64,000 nt of DNA from Sulfuricurvum sp. (GTDB lineage Bacteria > Campylobacterota > Campylobacteria > Campylobacterales > Sulfurimonadaceae). Below, piece after piece: positions 1 through 9,180 of the stretch. The stretch is from assembly GCF_028710345.1 (NCBI RefSeq), contig NZ_JAQTUH010000003.1, forward strand, positions 62,001 through 126,000, read 5' to 3'. Position numbers and translations under genes: made by a program. Every line of letters begins with the position of its first letter. Position 1 is the stretch's first letter. Under the pieces are notes generated by a model that made no database searches, had not been told where the DNA came from, and was given only the letters and a program-made list of their open reading frames with translations.

Positions 1-1
1 T

Positions 2-400
2 GAAATCTTTTTAATCGCGATTATTGCGGTACTATTTTTAGGACCCGATAAACTCCCCTCAACAATGGTCGAAATTGCTAAATTTTTCAAAAGTGTCAAA
101 GGGACAGTTAACAGTGCCAAAGCCACACTCGAAGAAGAGATGAAATTTTCCGAAATGAAACAAGAAGCTTTATCATACAGAGATGAACTTTTAAGTGCAA
201 GCAGTGACCTAGAAAGACTTACTAACGTCACCGAAATCGGTAATGAAATTCACTCTATCAAAAATGATCTTGATTTCAACACCATTACAACAGCCCAAGC
301 TCCTATTGCACCAAAAGAGGCTGAAGTAATTACTTTCGCCCCTAAAGCAAAAGAGATTGTTCCTGCAATATCAACCGAAATTCCAAAAGAGAATGTCTAA
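2..400 (+). CDS. tatB: Sec-independent translocase protein TatB, 5' end missing
   Basis: This is the TatB subunit of the twin-arginine export system, which with TatC binds folded substrates carrying RR signal peptides. The frame is open from base 2 and starts inside the single N-terminal membrane helix (EIFLIAIIAVLFLGPDKLP), so only about ten residues and the start codon lie outside the window. The hinge GPDKLP and the following amphipathic helix (VEIAKFFKSVKGTVNSAK) are typical, and a variable acidic tail ends at base 400. The stop overlaps the tatC start (TAATG). An ATG at 65 is internal and is not the real start. TatB is preferred over TatA because of its length and because tatC follows directly. 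Confidence 0.93.
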   Translation, partial: EIFLIAIIAVLFLGPDKLPSTMVEIAKFFKSVKGTVNSAKATLEEEMKFSEMKQEALSYRDELLSASSDLERLTNVTEIGNEIHSIKNDLDFNTITTAQAPIAPKEAEVITFAPKAKEIVPAISTEIPKENV

Positions 401-1182
401 TGTTTGATGATTTAAAACCTCACATAGCCGAGCTACGTAAACGACTCGGCATCAGTGTTGCCGCTATTATTCTTTTATTTTTTGTTATGTGGAATTTCCA
501 TGATGCAATACTTGCTTGGATTACTCAGCCACTTATCACTGCATTAACCTCTGTAGGTAAAATTTCGCCGAAAGCCGCACAAGGGATGCTGGTCACTAAA
601 GAGCTCTCCGAAGCTTTTTTTGTTGCTATGAAAGTATCCTTTTTTGCTTCTATCATTGCAGCACTTCCTATCATACTTGCACAAATATGGCTTTTTATCG
701 CTCCGGGACTTTATTCGAACGAAAAAAAGATGATTATCCCCATCGTCATAGGGGGGACAGTCATGTTCCTTGTCGGCGGTGCATTCGCTTATTATCTGGT
801 AACACCGTTAGGTTTTGCTTTTTTTATTGAATTTGGTAGTGCCTCTTTTGTACCGATGTACAATATCAGTGAATACGTTGAATTTTTCACTAAAATTATT
901 TTCGGATTTGGATTAGCCTTTGAGCTTCCGGTATTTTGTTATTTTCTTGCCCTATTAGGGTTAATCGATGATCGGATGATGATCGGATTTTTTCGCTATG
1001 CCATTGTCCTTATCTTCATTATTGCCGCTATCCTCACTCCACCGGATGTTCTTAGCCAAATTATGATGGCACTCCCATTGATCCTTTTGTACGGTATCTC
1101 TATATTGATCGTCAAAGCGGTCAATCCTGCACCAAAAGAGGAAGCCTATATCGAAGAAGATGAAGAAGAGACGATTGATTAA
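400..1182 (+). CDS. tatC: Sec-independent translocase protein TatC
   Basis: TatC is the six-helix inner-membrane core of the twin-arginine translocase and the primary receptor for RR signal peptides. The protein has 260 residues. It begins with the conserved cytoplasmic segment DDLKPHIAELRKRL and shows six hydrophobic stretches, followed by a charged C-terminal tail ending EEDEEETID. The start ATG overlaps the tatB stop, and the 3' end overlaps the queA start by 23 bp, so the three genes are probably cotranscribed. A Tat substrate (the sulfite dehydrogenase at 2253) lies one gene downstream. Confidence 0.96.
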   Translation: MFDDLKPHIAELRKRLGISVAAIILLFFVMWNFHDAILAWITQPLITALTSVGKISPKAAQGMLVTKELSEAFFVAMKVSFFASIIAALPIILAQIWLFIAPGLYSNEKKMIIPIVIGGTVMFLVGGAFAYYLVTPLGFAFFIEFGSASFVPMYNISEYVEFFTKIIFGFGLAFELPVFCYFLALLGLIDDRMMIGFFRYAIVLIFIIAAILTPPDVLSQIMMALPLILLYGISILIVKAVNPAPKEEAYIEEDEEETID

Positions 1183-2200
1183 AAACCCTCTTCTCACTTC
1201 CAGTTATCACTATGAGCTCCCCGATGAGCTTATAGCAACTCATCCCATTCATCCCAGAGATCATGCACGCCTCCTCGTCTATAACCGTGCCGATAAGAGT
1301 ATCACCCATGCACGTTTTGACGCACTCGAATTGTTTCTCCCAAAAAACTGCGGAATCATCTTTAACGATACCAAAGTTATCAAAGCAAGACTCTACGGTC
1401 ATAAAGAGAGCGGTGGTGCGATAGAGTTACTTATTAACCGCCCTCACGATGCCTACACCATCAATGTTTATATCAAAGGACGGGTCAAAGTCGATACTAG
1501 GTTAGTTTTTGAAGAACAACTCAGTGTCCATGTTATTGCATTGTATGAGGATGGTTCGCGTGATGTCAATTTTTATCTTCACGATACCCTCATCCGATTC
1601 GAAGAGCTTCTTCCTATATTGGAACGTGTCGGTCATATCCCTCTTCCACCCTATTTAGGTCGTGAAGATAACTCTGAGGATGAGCGGGAGTACCAAAGCG
1701 TTTTTGCCCACTATGAGGGGGCTGTAGCCGCACCAACAGCATCACTCCATTTTACCGATGAGCTGTTTGATGCCGTATGTTCACATCATCCATATGCCTT
1801 TGTCACCCTCCATGTCGGCTCAGGCACCTTTAAGCCCGTCGAAGCAGAGATTATCACCGATCATCCGATGCACTCGGAGTATTTTGATATTAGTCCATCG
1901 GCACTAGAACTACTCCGCAGCGATATCCCCCTCCTCTCTATCGGAACAACTTCCACCCGTACGGTAGAGTATCACGCCCGTACTGAGGAGACACATGGGG
2001 AAGCAAACCTCTTTTTACACCCCAACAATCCTCCGCTACGGGTAAATCACCTTCTGACCAATTTCCATCTTCCCCAATCGACACTGCTGATGCTCGTTGC
2101 ATCGTTCATTGGTTTGGAAGAGACCCATCGAATTTATCAAGAGGCAATAAAGGAACACTACCGCTTTTTCTCCTATGGCGATGCGATGCTTATTCTTTAA
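1160..2200 (+). CDS. queA: S-adenosylmethionine:tRNA ribosyltransferase-isomerase QueA
   Basis: QueA transfers and isomerises the ribosyl moiety of SAM onto preQ1-tRNA to make epoxyqueuosine at position 34. The 346-residue length is normal. Family segments visible are YHYELPDELIATHP, RDHARLLVYNR, the FNDTKVIKARLYG block, EGAVAAPTASLHFT and VTLHVGSGTFKPV, with the C-terminal TNFHLPQSTLLMLVASF. The ATG at 1160 lies inside tatC and is preceded by GAAGAAG; an in-frame TTG at 1175 is an alternative start that would remove five basic residues. It is likely translationally coupled to tatC. Confidence 0.96.
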   Translation: MKKRRLIKNPLLTSSYHYELPDELIATHPIHPRDHARLLVYNRADKSITHARFDALELFLPKNCGIIFNDTKVIKARLYGHKESGGAIELLINRPHDAYTINVYIKGRVKVDTRLVFEEQLSVHVIALYEDGSRDVNFYLHDTLIRFEELLPILERVGHIPLPPYLGREDNSEDEREYQSVFAHYEGAVAAPTASLHFTDELFDAVCSHHPYAFVTLHVGSGTFKPVEAEIITDHPMHSEYFDISPSALELLRSDIPLLSIGTTSTRTVEYHARTEETHGEANLFLHPNNPPLRVNHLLTNFHLPQSTLLMLVASFIGLEETHRIYQEAIKEHYRFFSYGDAMLIL

Positions 2201-2252
2201 ATTATCTCAAATTATGATAAAATAGTGATAACACAACCGCAAGGCAGATTTT

Positions 2253-3479
2253 ATGAAAACTCTTAACCGCAGACATTTTTTAGGGGCAGGTTTACTCTTA
2301 GGGGCTTCAACCCTCTTAGGGAAAGAATTACCGGCTAAAGCTATAGCAATCCCACAAGAATATAAACCCCCGATTATTGCATTTCCTGAAAAAAAACCGA
2401 TGGTTGCTATTTCAGATCGTCCACCATTGCTAAAACCTGTCAATGTACGGGATGTTTTTACTAAAGCAATTACCCCTAATGATGAATTTTTCGTTCGATG
2501 GCATCTTCCTGATATTCCGACGCATATTGACCTCAATGAATTTCGTCTTGAAGTAAAAGGCTCGCTCAACACCCCTCTCTCACTCAGTGTCGATGATTTG
2601 AAATCAAAATTCGAGCCTGCTGAAATTACTGCCGTATTGCAATGCGGAGGAAATAGCCGTAAATACTACGCAGTTACAGGTCAAGCAACCCATGGTGTCC
2701 AATGGGATCATGGTGCGATGGGGTGTGCCGTTTGGAAAGGGGTACGACTCAAAGACATCCTTAATCGTGCTGGGGTCAAAGAGAGTGCTTCGTGGGTTGG
2801 GCTTAACGGTCTAGAAAAACCGGCTATGGAAGCAACTCCAGACTTTTTTCGAGAGATGGAAATTAAAGAGGCACTCGAAGGGGAGATTATTGTCGCCTAC
2901 TCTATGAACGGTGAAGATCTTCCGTATCTCAACGGATTCCCGCTCCGCCTCGTCATTCCTGGGCATTTCTCAGATAGCTGGGTAAAAATGCTCTCTGAAA
3001 TCATGGTTATGGATACTTATCGCAATAGTTTCTTTATGGATGTTGCCTATACAGTTCCTGATAACGATTGCGAATGTGTCGTATCCGGAAGCGATTTCGA
3101 ATACAAACGTAAACCAATCGCAAGCATGAAAGTTAAATCGGTTATCGGTTACCCTGCTGAAAACAGCACGATTAAAAAAGGTTCTCGTATCAAAATAGCC
3201 GGTGTTGCCTTCGATCAGGGAAAAGGGATTAAAGAGGTGATGATTTCTCTTGATGGGGGCAAAAGCTGGAGTGCTGCTAAGCTTGGTCAAGACCTTGGAA
3301 AATATGCTTTTAGAACATGGAATTTTGAATGGGAAGCAAAAAACAAAGGGGAATTTACCATTATGGCGCGTGCCATTAACCGTATCGGTAATATTCAACC
3401 GATGCCGGATGAGATCGGTTGGAATGCAGGCGGATACCAATATAACGCAGTTGATAGCGTTAATGTGAAAATCGTATAA
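2253..3479 (+). CDS. sorA: Periplasmic sulfite dehydrogenase, molybdenum subunit (SorA/SorT-like)
   Basis: This is a sulfite-oxidase family molybdoenzyme, predicted to oxidise sulfite to sulfate in the periplasm. The N-terminus NRRHFLGAG followed by a hydrophobic stretch is a Tat signal, consistent with cofactor insertion before export. The molybdopterin domain spans about residues 60-280 and contains the expected molybdenum ligand, Cys131, in VLQCGGNSR. A C-terminal Mo-co dimerisation domain (about 290-400) contains VMISLDGGKSW. No fused heme domain is present; the monoheme cytochrome gene nine bases downstream is the likely electron acceptor, as in SorAB. Substrate is inferred from family; related enzymes may act on other oxyanions or sulfonates. 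Confidence 0.86.
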   Translation: MKTLNRRHFLGAGLLLGASTLLGKELPAKAIAIPQEYKPPIIAFPEKKPMVAISDRPPLLKPVNVRDVFTKAITPNDEFFVRWHLPDIPTHIDLNEFRLEVKGSLNTPLSLSVDDLKSKFEPAEITAVLQCGGNSRKYYAVTGQATHGVQWDHGAMGCAVWKGVRLKDILNRAGVKESASWVGLNGLEKPAMEATPDFFREMEIKEALEGEIIVAYSMNGEDLPYLNGFPLRLVIPGHFSDSWVKMLSEIMVMDTYRNSFFMDVAYTVPDNDCECVVSGSDFEYKRKPIASMKVKSVIGYPAENSTIKKGSRIKIAGVAFDQGKGIKEVMISLDGGKSWSAAKLGQDLGKYAFRTWNFEWEAKNKGEFTIMARAINRIGNIQPMPDEIGWNAGGYQYNAVDSVNVKIV

Positions 3480-3488
3480 GGGGTCACA

Positions 3489-3812
3489 ATGAAAAAATTA
3501 TTATTACTTAGCCTCATTACAGCTTCTACCCTTTTTGCTCAAATGGATAAACCAATTGAAATGCCGTATGTCGAATATCCTATCGAATCAGGCGACCACG
3601 ATGAAGTGGTTCAACAATACTGTCTTATCTGTCATTCATTCGGTTATGTACTTAATCAAGGGAAAAAAAGTCGTCCGTATTGGAAAGGGACCGTACAAAA
3701 AATGGTAAATGAGTTCAAAGCACCCATCGAAAAAGAAGATCAGCAAACAATCATCAATTATCTCGTAAAACATTACGGTTATGAAGTTCAAGCAGGACAA
3801 TCAGGACACTAA
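3489..3812 (+). CDS. sorB: Monoheme cytochrome c, partner of the sulfite dehydrogenase (SorB-like)
   Basis: A small periplasmic cytochrome c of 107 residues. It has a Sec signal peptide (KKLLLLSLITASTLFAQ) and one heme-binding site, CLICH at residues 45-49; a Met in WKGTVQKMV is a candidate distal ligand. It follows the molybdoenzyme gene by nine bases with a GGGGTCAC leader, so the pair is one operon. In known SorAB enzymes the cytochrome takes electrons from the Mo centre and passes them toward a terminal oxidase; the same role is inferred here. Confidence 0.83.
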   Translation: MKKLLLLSLITASTLFAQMDKPIEMPYVEYPIESGDHDEVVQQYCLICHSFGYVLNQGKKSRPYWKGTVQKMVNEFKAPIEKEDQQTIINYLVKHYGYEVQAGQSGH

Positions 3813-3822
3813 CTCCTGATTC

Positions 3823-4611
3823 TCAGGCGACAAATACTCTCCCGTTTCGCACTTCGATAATCCCCCCTAGCTCGGCTTCAAAAATTTCACTTGGAAATTT
3901 CGCAAGAACCTCTTCATACGTCGGCATACTCCTACAATACGCTACAAATGGGGTATCATTCATCGTATTGAGAGCTGATTTACTTATCTGAGCTACAAAC
4001 AAATCAATATCTTCGATACCTTTTGCTTTGCCCTCTATCAATAACCGATGAGTCCCCTCACTTTCACGTATATGGTGCGGTAAAACATAAACCTGTTTAC
4101 CCATCTCCAAAGCAAACTCTACCGAGCGCATACTTCCACTCCCTAAATCTGCTTCACTCACAATCAATACCTCTCCCAAGGCAACTACTATCTCATTTCG
4201 AACTACAAAACTCCACTCGCGTGTCATAAAATCGGGTTCAAACTGAGAAAGAACAAGCCCTTGTCTCTCAATCGCCTCAATAAGCTTATCATTCGATTTG
4301 GGATAACGTATATTGATACCGCTGGGTAATACTGCAATCGTATTATGAACCCCTGCCCCCTGATGTGCCAACGTATCAACCCCAGCTGCTGCTCCGCTAA
4401 CAATCACCATTCCGGCAGCAGAGAGTTTTTTTGCAAGTTCCAAGGTCACTCCACGTGTATAAATACTTGGATGACGCGTTCCGACTATCGATATTTTAGG
4501 ACGAGATAGGAGCGCTAAAGAACCCTTATAGTAGAGGAGATCTGGATATTTTTTCATAGCACTGAGTTCAAGAATTGAAAATGGGACAATAGAGGACATA
4601 TCATTACTCAT
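3823..4611 (-). CDS. dprA: DNA-processing protein DprA
   Basis: DprA loads RecA onto incoming single-stranded DNA during natural transformation. The 262-residue protein shows the Rossmann-like core: VGTRHPS, VSGAAAGVDTLAHQGA, VLPSGINIRYPKSN and SEADLGSGSMRSVEFA. A short C-terminal winged-helix-like segment (PTYEEVLAKFP... RNGRVFVA) is retained. It is the last gene of the ilvC, deacetylase, dprA series, an arrangement also found in Campylobacter. A second ATG four codons downstream could be the start; neither has a strong ribosome-binding site. Confidence 0.94.
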   Translation of the reverse strand: MSNDMSSIVPFSILELSAMKKYPDLLYYKGSLALLSRPKISIVGTRHPSIYTRGVTLELAKKLSAAGMVIVSGAAAGVDTLAHQGAGVHNTIAVLPSGINIRYPKSNDKLIEAIERQGLVLSQFEPDFMTREWSFVVRNEIVVALGEVLIVSEADLGSGSMRSVEFALEMGKQVYVLPHHIRESEGTHRLLIEGKAKGIEDIDLFVAQISKSALNTMNDTPFVAYCRSMPTYEEVLAKFPSEIFEAELGGIIEVRNGRVFVA

Positions 4612-4670
4612 ATTTAATTTTCACCATCATAGTCAATCTTGGATGATGATTTAAAAAATATGGCAAATTG

Positions 4671-5708
4671 TCAGATTTTATCGATTCCTACAAGTTTTAC
4701 TTCACTCAATACATCCTTGGATTCTTTGAGTGCTTGCAGAGTGTCAGGACGAGGGTGACCTATGGCAATCGCACTCCCATTACGTTTAGCCGTAGCAACT
4801 GCTTCACGTATCTGTTTTTTGATATTCTCAACACCATCATGATGATCTAAAAATACATCTCTTCCAAGATAACGGATACCATATTTTGAATCCACCGTTT
4901 TAGCTTTACTTTGTGCTGTTGTCCGACTGTCCACAAATATTAAACCATTGGTTTTCATAACTGATATTAAGCGATCCATCGCCTCTTCATCAGCAGTAAA
5001 CTTTGAGCCGGTATGGTTGTTAATATAACGAACATTAGGATAAAGTTTTTTAATTTTTTGGATTTGTCCGTTTATCATCTCTTTCGAATCACCTACACGT
5101 AGTGTTACATCCTCTTCACTCTCAAAATCGACTGCTTCAAGAGGCAAATGAACCATATAACCATTGACATCTCGTGCTAACAATGCAGAATCACCATGAC
5201 GATGACTAGGAGGCAAAAATGACATTACCAAAGGTAGTCCTACTGAGCGTATCGACTTAACATCATGAGCATAAGAGACATCATCCATAATAATGACCAG
5301 CTTAGCATCTCCCTCTTTAGTCGGACGGGGTACTTTTGGTTCTGGTGCAGGAGGCAACGCCTTTTTATCTTTAGGAGCATATTCATGTGAAGCATTTAAC
5401 GATTGTCGATCCAATATCTCTCTCAGCTCTTTTTTCAAACGGTGAATCTCATCTTCTTGTTTTTTAGACATAACAATCGATTTATCCGTATAGTCTCCAT
5501 CTATTTTAGCAATATTTTTGATTTGTCCCATCAATAATCGCGTTTGTTCATCCTTTCGCTCAACCTCAGAACGTATTTGATGTACACCGATAAAATAGCC
5601 AACCAATACAGCGACCAATATCATAATCAACAATGCTAACAATACAGCAATATGTTTGAGAGAGAAAAAGGATTTAATGGATTGGAAAAAGGAAGAGCGC
5701 TTATGCAT
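4671..5708 (-). CDS. Divergent polysaccharide deacetylase family protein (YibQ-like)
   Basis: Membrane-anchored protein of 345 residues. One N-terminal membrane helix (about residues 18-42, IAVLLALLIMILVAVLVGYF) is followed by a charged coiled-coil-like stretch and a proline-rich linker. The C-terminal divergent polysaccharide deacetylase domain (about 130-340) contains AKLVIIMDDVSYA, VRYINNHTGSKFT and a DSRTTAQSKA segment. The conserved Asp pair (MDD) and NNHTGS match the family. It probably acts on the cell envelope, but the substrate of this family is unsettled. It lies between ilvC and dprA on the same strand. Confidence 0.85.
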   Translation of the reverse strand: MHKRSSFFQSIKSFFSLKHIAVLLALLIMILVAVLVGYFIGVHQIRSEVERKDEQTRLLMGQIKNIAKIDGDYTDKSIVMSKKQEDEIHRLKKELREILDRQSLNASHEYAPKDKKALPPAPEPKVPRPTKEGDAKLVIIMDDVSYAHDVKSIRSVGLPLVMSFLPPSHRHGDSALLARDVNGYMVHLPLEAVDFESEEDVTLRVGDSKEMINGQIQKIKKLYPNVRYINNHTGSKFTADEEAMDRLISVMKTNGLIFVDSRTTAQSKAKTVDSKYGIRYLGRDVFLDHHDGVENIKKQIREAVATAKRNGSAIAIGHPRPDTLQALKESKDVLSEVKLVGIDKI

Positions 5709-5753
5709 TTAAAACATTTATGTTAAATTTTAGAATTATGAATCGCAATTTCT

Positions 5754-5837
5754 CCCACATCCGAAAGATGTGGGTAGCTTTAGGGGGATGCAAGGGACGG
5801 TTACGTCCCTGCTACTAAATGAGCTTTGCTCATTTAG
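5754..5837 (+). repeat. Three-hairpin intergenic repeat element, copy 1
   Basis: Three perfect hairpins follow each other: CCCACATC/GATGTGGG (5754-5761 and 5767-5774), AGGGACG/CGTCCCT (5793-5799 and 5804-5810) and CTAAATGAGC/GCTCATTTAG (5815-5824 and 5828-5837). The single-stranded core GTAGCTTTAGGGGG lies between the first two. A second copy at 50250-50328 on the other strand keeps the core and hairpin order but has different outer stem sequences. It lies in the 140-bp gap between ilvC and the deacetylase gene. No T-run follows, so a simple terminator is unlikely. Confidence 0.75.
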
Positions 5838-5848
5838 TATATTTAAAA

Positions 5849-6937
<1,089 letters not shown>

Positions 6938-7040
6938 CTAAAAGAACATTAGCTACCCCTTATAGTAAAGAGGTAACTACACTTCTAAGGGTGCAAGGCG
7001 ATTCTCATGCTACAATTCATCAAAAAAACGAGGAATTTTT

Positions 7041-7679
7041 ATGAAAAAATTTAACCTTTTTAAAGAGATTATCGTCGTGACTAAAACTGATTTTTTGCAC
7101 GCAATCAACTCTTCTAAACGCTTTGCTATAAGCTATGAGGGTAAAATCGTTTATGAACCGTTTACCTCTAATCTTATCTCTATTTACGAAGGTTCTATCC
7201 CCCCTATCTCACCCCTATCTACCAATCTCTCTCGTCCGATTTCTGAAATGTTAGGAAAAGAGTACCGCATTGTCGAAGATGACGATCGCATCCTTATCAA
7301 AGCTTCAGGAGCATGGCAGAACATTATCGGCTATAACCAAAAACGGTCGGTATACGATGACACGAGCGGTGACGGTATTGCCGAATTTTCTGACAAACCA
7401 TTAGAAGATATTGGCTGGCACGCCACTGAGTTTAATATCAGCTATCGCGATATTGTCGAACAGTTTGAAGAGCACTGTGAGGGTATTTTACTCTGCATCG
7501 AGCAAGAAGAGCCGTATCAGTTTAGCGGATTGGGATTTGTATTTGATTTGGAACATGCCCGTAAAATTGGATTTGAGTATTGTGCAAAAATTATTAAAGA
7601 GAAATTAGAAAACGATGAGGATTTTGACACCCTCACGGATGATGAAGAGGAAGCAGCAGAGTTTTTTAAAGCTATTTAA
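7041..7679 (+). CDS. Hypothetical protein, unknown function
   Basis: A 212-residue soluble protein that I do not recognise. It has no signal peptide or membrane helix. The N-terminal part is mixed (KKFNLFKEIIVVTKTDFLHA); the middle contains KASGAWQNIIGYNQKRSVYDD and the C-terminus is strongly acidic (ENDEDFDTLTDDEEEAAEFF). The ATG is preceded by CGAGGAATTTTT, an acceptable ribosome-binding site. Composition resembles the neighbouring core genes, so it is probably a lineage gene rather than recent import. Its stop overlaps the 3' end of the convergent vapC-like gene by four bases. Confidence 0.7.
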   Translation: MKKFNLFKEIIVVTKTDFLHAINSSKRFAISYEGKIVYEPFTSNLISIYEGSIPPISPLSTNLSRPISEMLGKEYRIVEDDDRILIKASGAWQNIIGYNQKRSVYDDTSGDGIAEFSDKPLEDIGWHATEFNISYRDIVEQFEEHCEGILLCIEQEEPYQFSGLGFVFDLEHARKIGFEYCAKIIKEKLENDEDFDTLTDDEEEAAEFFKAI

Positions 7680-8065
7680 GGTCTGAAAACCTCTATCTCT
7701 AACTCTTTGATCACTCGGTAATGTTTATCATTGGCGGTAAGGAGTTTCATTCCATATGTCGTAGCTGTTGATGCGATCAGAGCATCGGCAAGTTCCATAC
7801 TGTGGCTCAAAAAATATTCTTCGACATAAAAAAGTGCTTTTGCGGAGATTTCTTCATTCATGTAGATCGTTTTCGTATTCCATTGTCGTAGAGTCTTTTG
7901 AAAACGTCTCAGTTCTTCTTTGTTACGCATCCCTTGTACCAGTTCGATATGAGTTACCCCAGAGATACAAAAATCCCCAATCGAATGAATCAATTTTTTA
8001 GCATTTTCATTCCCGCGCAAATACCATATCAATACATCCGTATCAACTAAAATATCGTATGCCAT
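7676..8065 (-). CDS. vapC: PIN-domain toxin, VapC family
   Basis: A 129-residue PIN-domain ribonuclease, expected to cleave tRNA or rRNA when released from its antitoxin. Acidic active-site residues are in place: Asp in DILVDTDVLIWYL, Glu in THIELVQGM, Asp in MELADALIASTA and Asp in LLTANDKHY. It follows the antitoxin gene by five bases on the minus strand, giving the usual antitoxin-first order. The catalytic residues are intact, so the toxin is probably active. Confidence 0.88.
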   Translation of the reverse strand: MAYDILVDTDVLIWYLRGNENAKKLIHSIGDFCISGVTHIELVQGMRNKEELRRFQKTLRQWNTKTIYMNEEISAKALFYVEEYFLSHSMELADALIASTATTYGMKLLTANDKHYRVIKELEIEVFRP

Positions 8066-8070
8066 AAACG

Positions 8071-8304
8071 TTAAAACTCTCTACGTTTTCGCATATTCCG
8101 CACCAATGTATCGACATCATCATTCAGGTCACTCCACATACCAAACATAGCATCGTCTTTGGGTATTTGTTGAGAGTCGTCATAAGAGATGAGTTTGGCT
8201 TTGGCTTTTCCACGATGGGTGATTGTCACATCTTCACCCTTACTCAGGACATCAAATAAAAATGAAACATTAAAACGGAGGTCTTTTGCGGTAACAGTCA
8301 TCAT
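8071..8304 (-). CDS. Phd/YefM-type antitoxin of the VapC-like toxin
   Basis: A 77-residue antitoxin. The N-terminal half (VTAKDLRFNVSFLFDVLSKG, then EDVTITHRGKAKAKLI) matches the Phd/YefM DNA-binding fold. The C-terminal part (AMFGMWSDLNDDVDTLVRNM) is the likely toxin-neutralising segment. Two consecutive ATG codons open the gene; the second has the better spacing from AAAGGA. The protein probably also represses its own operon. No operator palindrome stands out in the 100 bp upstream. Confidence 0.85.
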   Translation of the reverse strand: MMTVTAKDLRFNVSFLFDVLSKGEDVTITHRGKAKAKLISYDDSQQIPKDDAMFGMWSDLNDDVDTLVRNMRKRREF

Positions 8305-8407
8305 AAATCCTTTAACTATATACTTGAAGTATAAACTATAAAGCTTTATGAAATATTAAAAAGTGAATATTGAATCTATGACCCCTATTTTTTAACATAG
8401 CATCTTA

Positions 8408-8794
8408 TCATCCAGTAGTAGGTGGCAAATTTGGGCTATCTTTGCAATATTCATGAAGAAATTCATATAAATCTCGATAGTGCTCTCTAAATTTTTCACT
8501 TTTGAAGTACTCTTCTACTGAAGTTTCATGATGTTTTATAACTAAATTTTGAGCATTATCTTGAAATAATAACCACCATTCATGAGAAGTATGCATTTTC
8601 GCACCTTCTAAAGAACTACCATGACATTTCCTACACTCTTTTTTATAAATTACATGCCCTTGTTTAATATTGCCATACGTAGTTTCTTCATAATATGGTA
8701 ATAATTTGCATGATTCAAAAGAGCGTTCTCCATCACATGAAAACACTGATGATACAAAGATAAACAAACCTAATAGCAATTTAATCAACAGCAT
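8408..8794 (-). CDS. Small periplasmic monoheme cytochrome c-like protein
   Basis: A 128-residue exported protein with a signal peptide (LLIKLLLGLFIFVSSVFS) followed by a Cys-containing N-terminus (CDGERSFESC). One heme-binding motif, CRKCH, sits mid-protein, followed by GSSLEGAKMHTSHEWWLLF. The C-terminus contains another Cys (EYCKDSP). It resembles small class I cytochromes, but no partner enzyme is adjacent. Its start overlaps the ruvX 3' end by ten bases. Base composition is more AT-rich than the flanking core genes, consistent with an accessory gene. Confidence 0.72.
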   Translation of the reverse strand: MLLIKLLLGLFIFVSSVFSCDGERSFESCKLLPYYEETTYGNIKQGHVIYKKECRKCHGSSLEGAKMHTSHEWWLLFQDNAQNLVIKHHETSVEEYFKSEKFREHYRDLYEFLHEYCKDSPNLPPTTG

Positions 8795-9180
8795 TTCAAA
8801 TACCGCTCTAAAATAATCTTCGCCGAGAGCGAATCAATCCGGCCGTCACGCTTGTAACGGATTTCACCCTTCATAAGCTCTTCTGCTTCTTGGGAACTGT
8901 GGGATTCGTCTTGATAGGAAATTTCTCCACTAAATTCGACGAGATTCATAAAATGCGCAACACGACGGCGCATCTCATCTTCGGTCGTGCTTCCCATCGG
9001 GATACCGACCACGACTCTCTCTGCCTCGTATTCGTTTAACACTTTTTTTACATCGTTGGCGGCTTGGTTGCGATTTTTACGTTCTACTGCCGAGAGAGGT
9101 GTAACTAAACCGTTTCCGTAACTGAGGGCAAGCCCTATCCGTTTTAATCCTAAATCGATAGCGATAATAGCACCCATCAT
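8785..9180 (-). CDS. ruvX: Holliday junction resolvase-like protein RuvX (YqgF)
   Basis: YqgF/RuvX family RNase H-fold nuclease, implicated in 16S rRNA 5' maturation and proposed as a Holliday junction resolvase. Motifs: IIAIDLGLKRIGLALS (first catalytic Asp), VVVGIPMG and YQDESHSSQEAE (second acidic site), with a late Asp in RDGRIDSLSAKIILE. The start is taken at the ATG at 9180, which overlaps the mnmE stop (ATGA) and has TTTGGGGAA upstream. An upstream in-frame start inside mnmE lacks support. About 131 residues, the normal size. Confidence 0.92.
   Translation of the reverse strand: MMGAIIAIDLGLKRIGLALSYGNGLVTPLSAVERKNRNQAANDVKKVLNEYEAERVVVGIPMGSTTEDEMRRRVAHFMNLVEFSGEISYQDESHSSQEAEELMKGEIRYKRDGRIDSLSAKIILERYLKCC

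Noticed and set aside
5754-5837. Riboswitch for ilvC or the deacetylase gene
   Set aside because: The hairpin series does not match a known riboswitch and recurs at 50250 next to unrelated genes, so a dispersed repeat is the better explanation.
7676-8407. Gene-end duplication around the VapC-like cassette
   Set aside because: I looked for a second copy of the 3' end of the 7041-7679 gene or of ruvX near 8305-8407 and found none, so this TA pair does not show the HicAB/BrnTA pattern.
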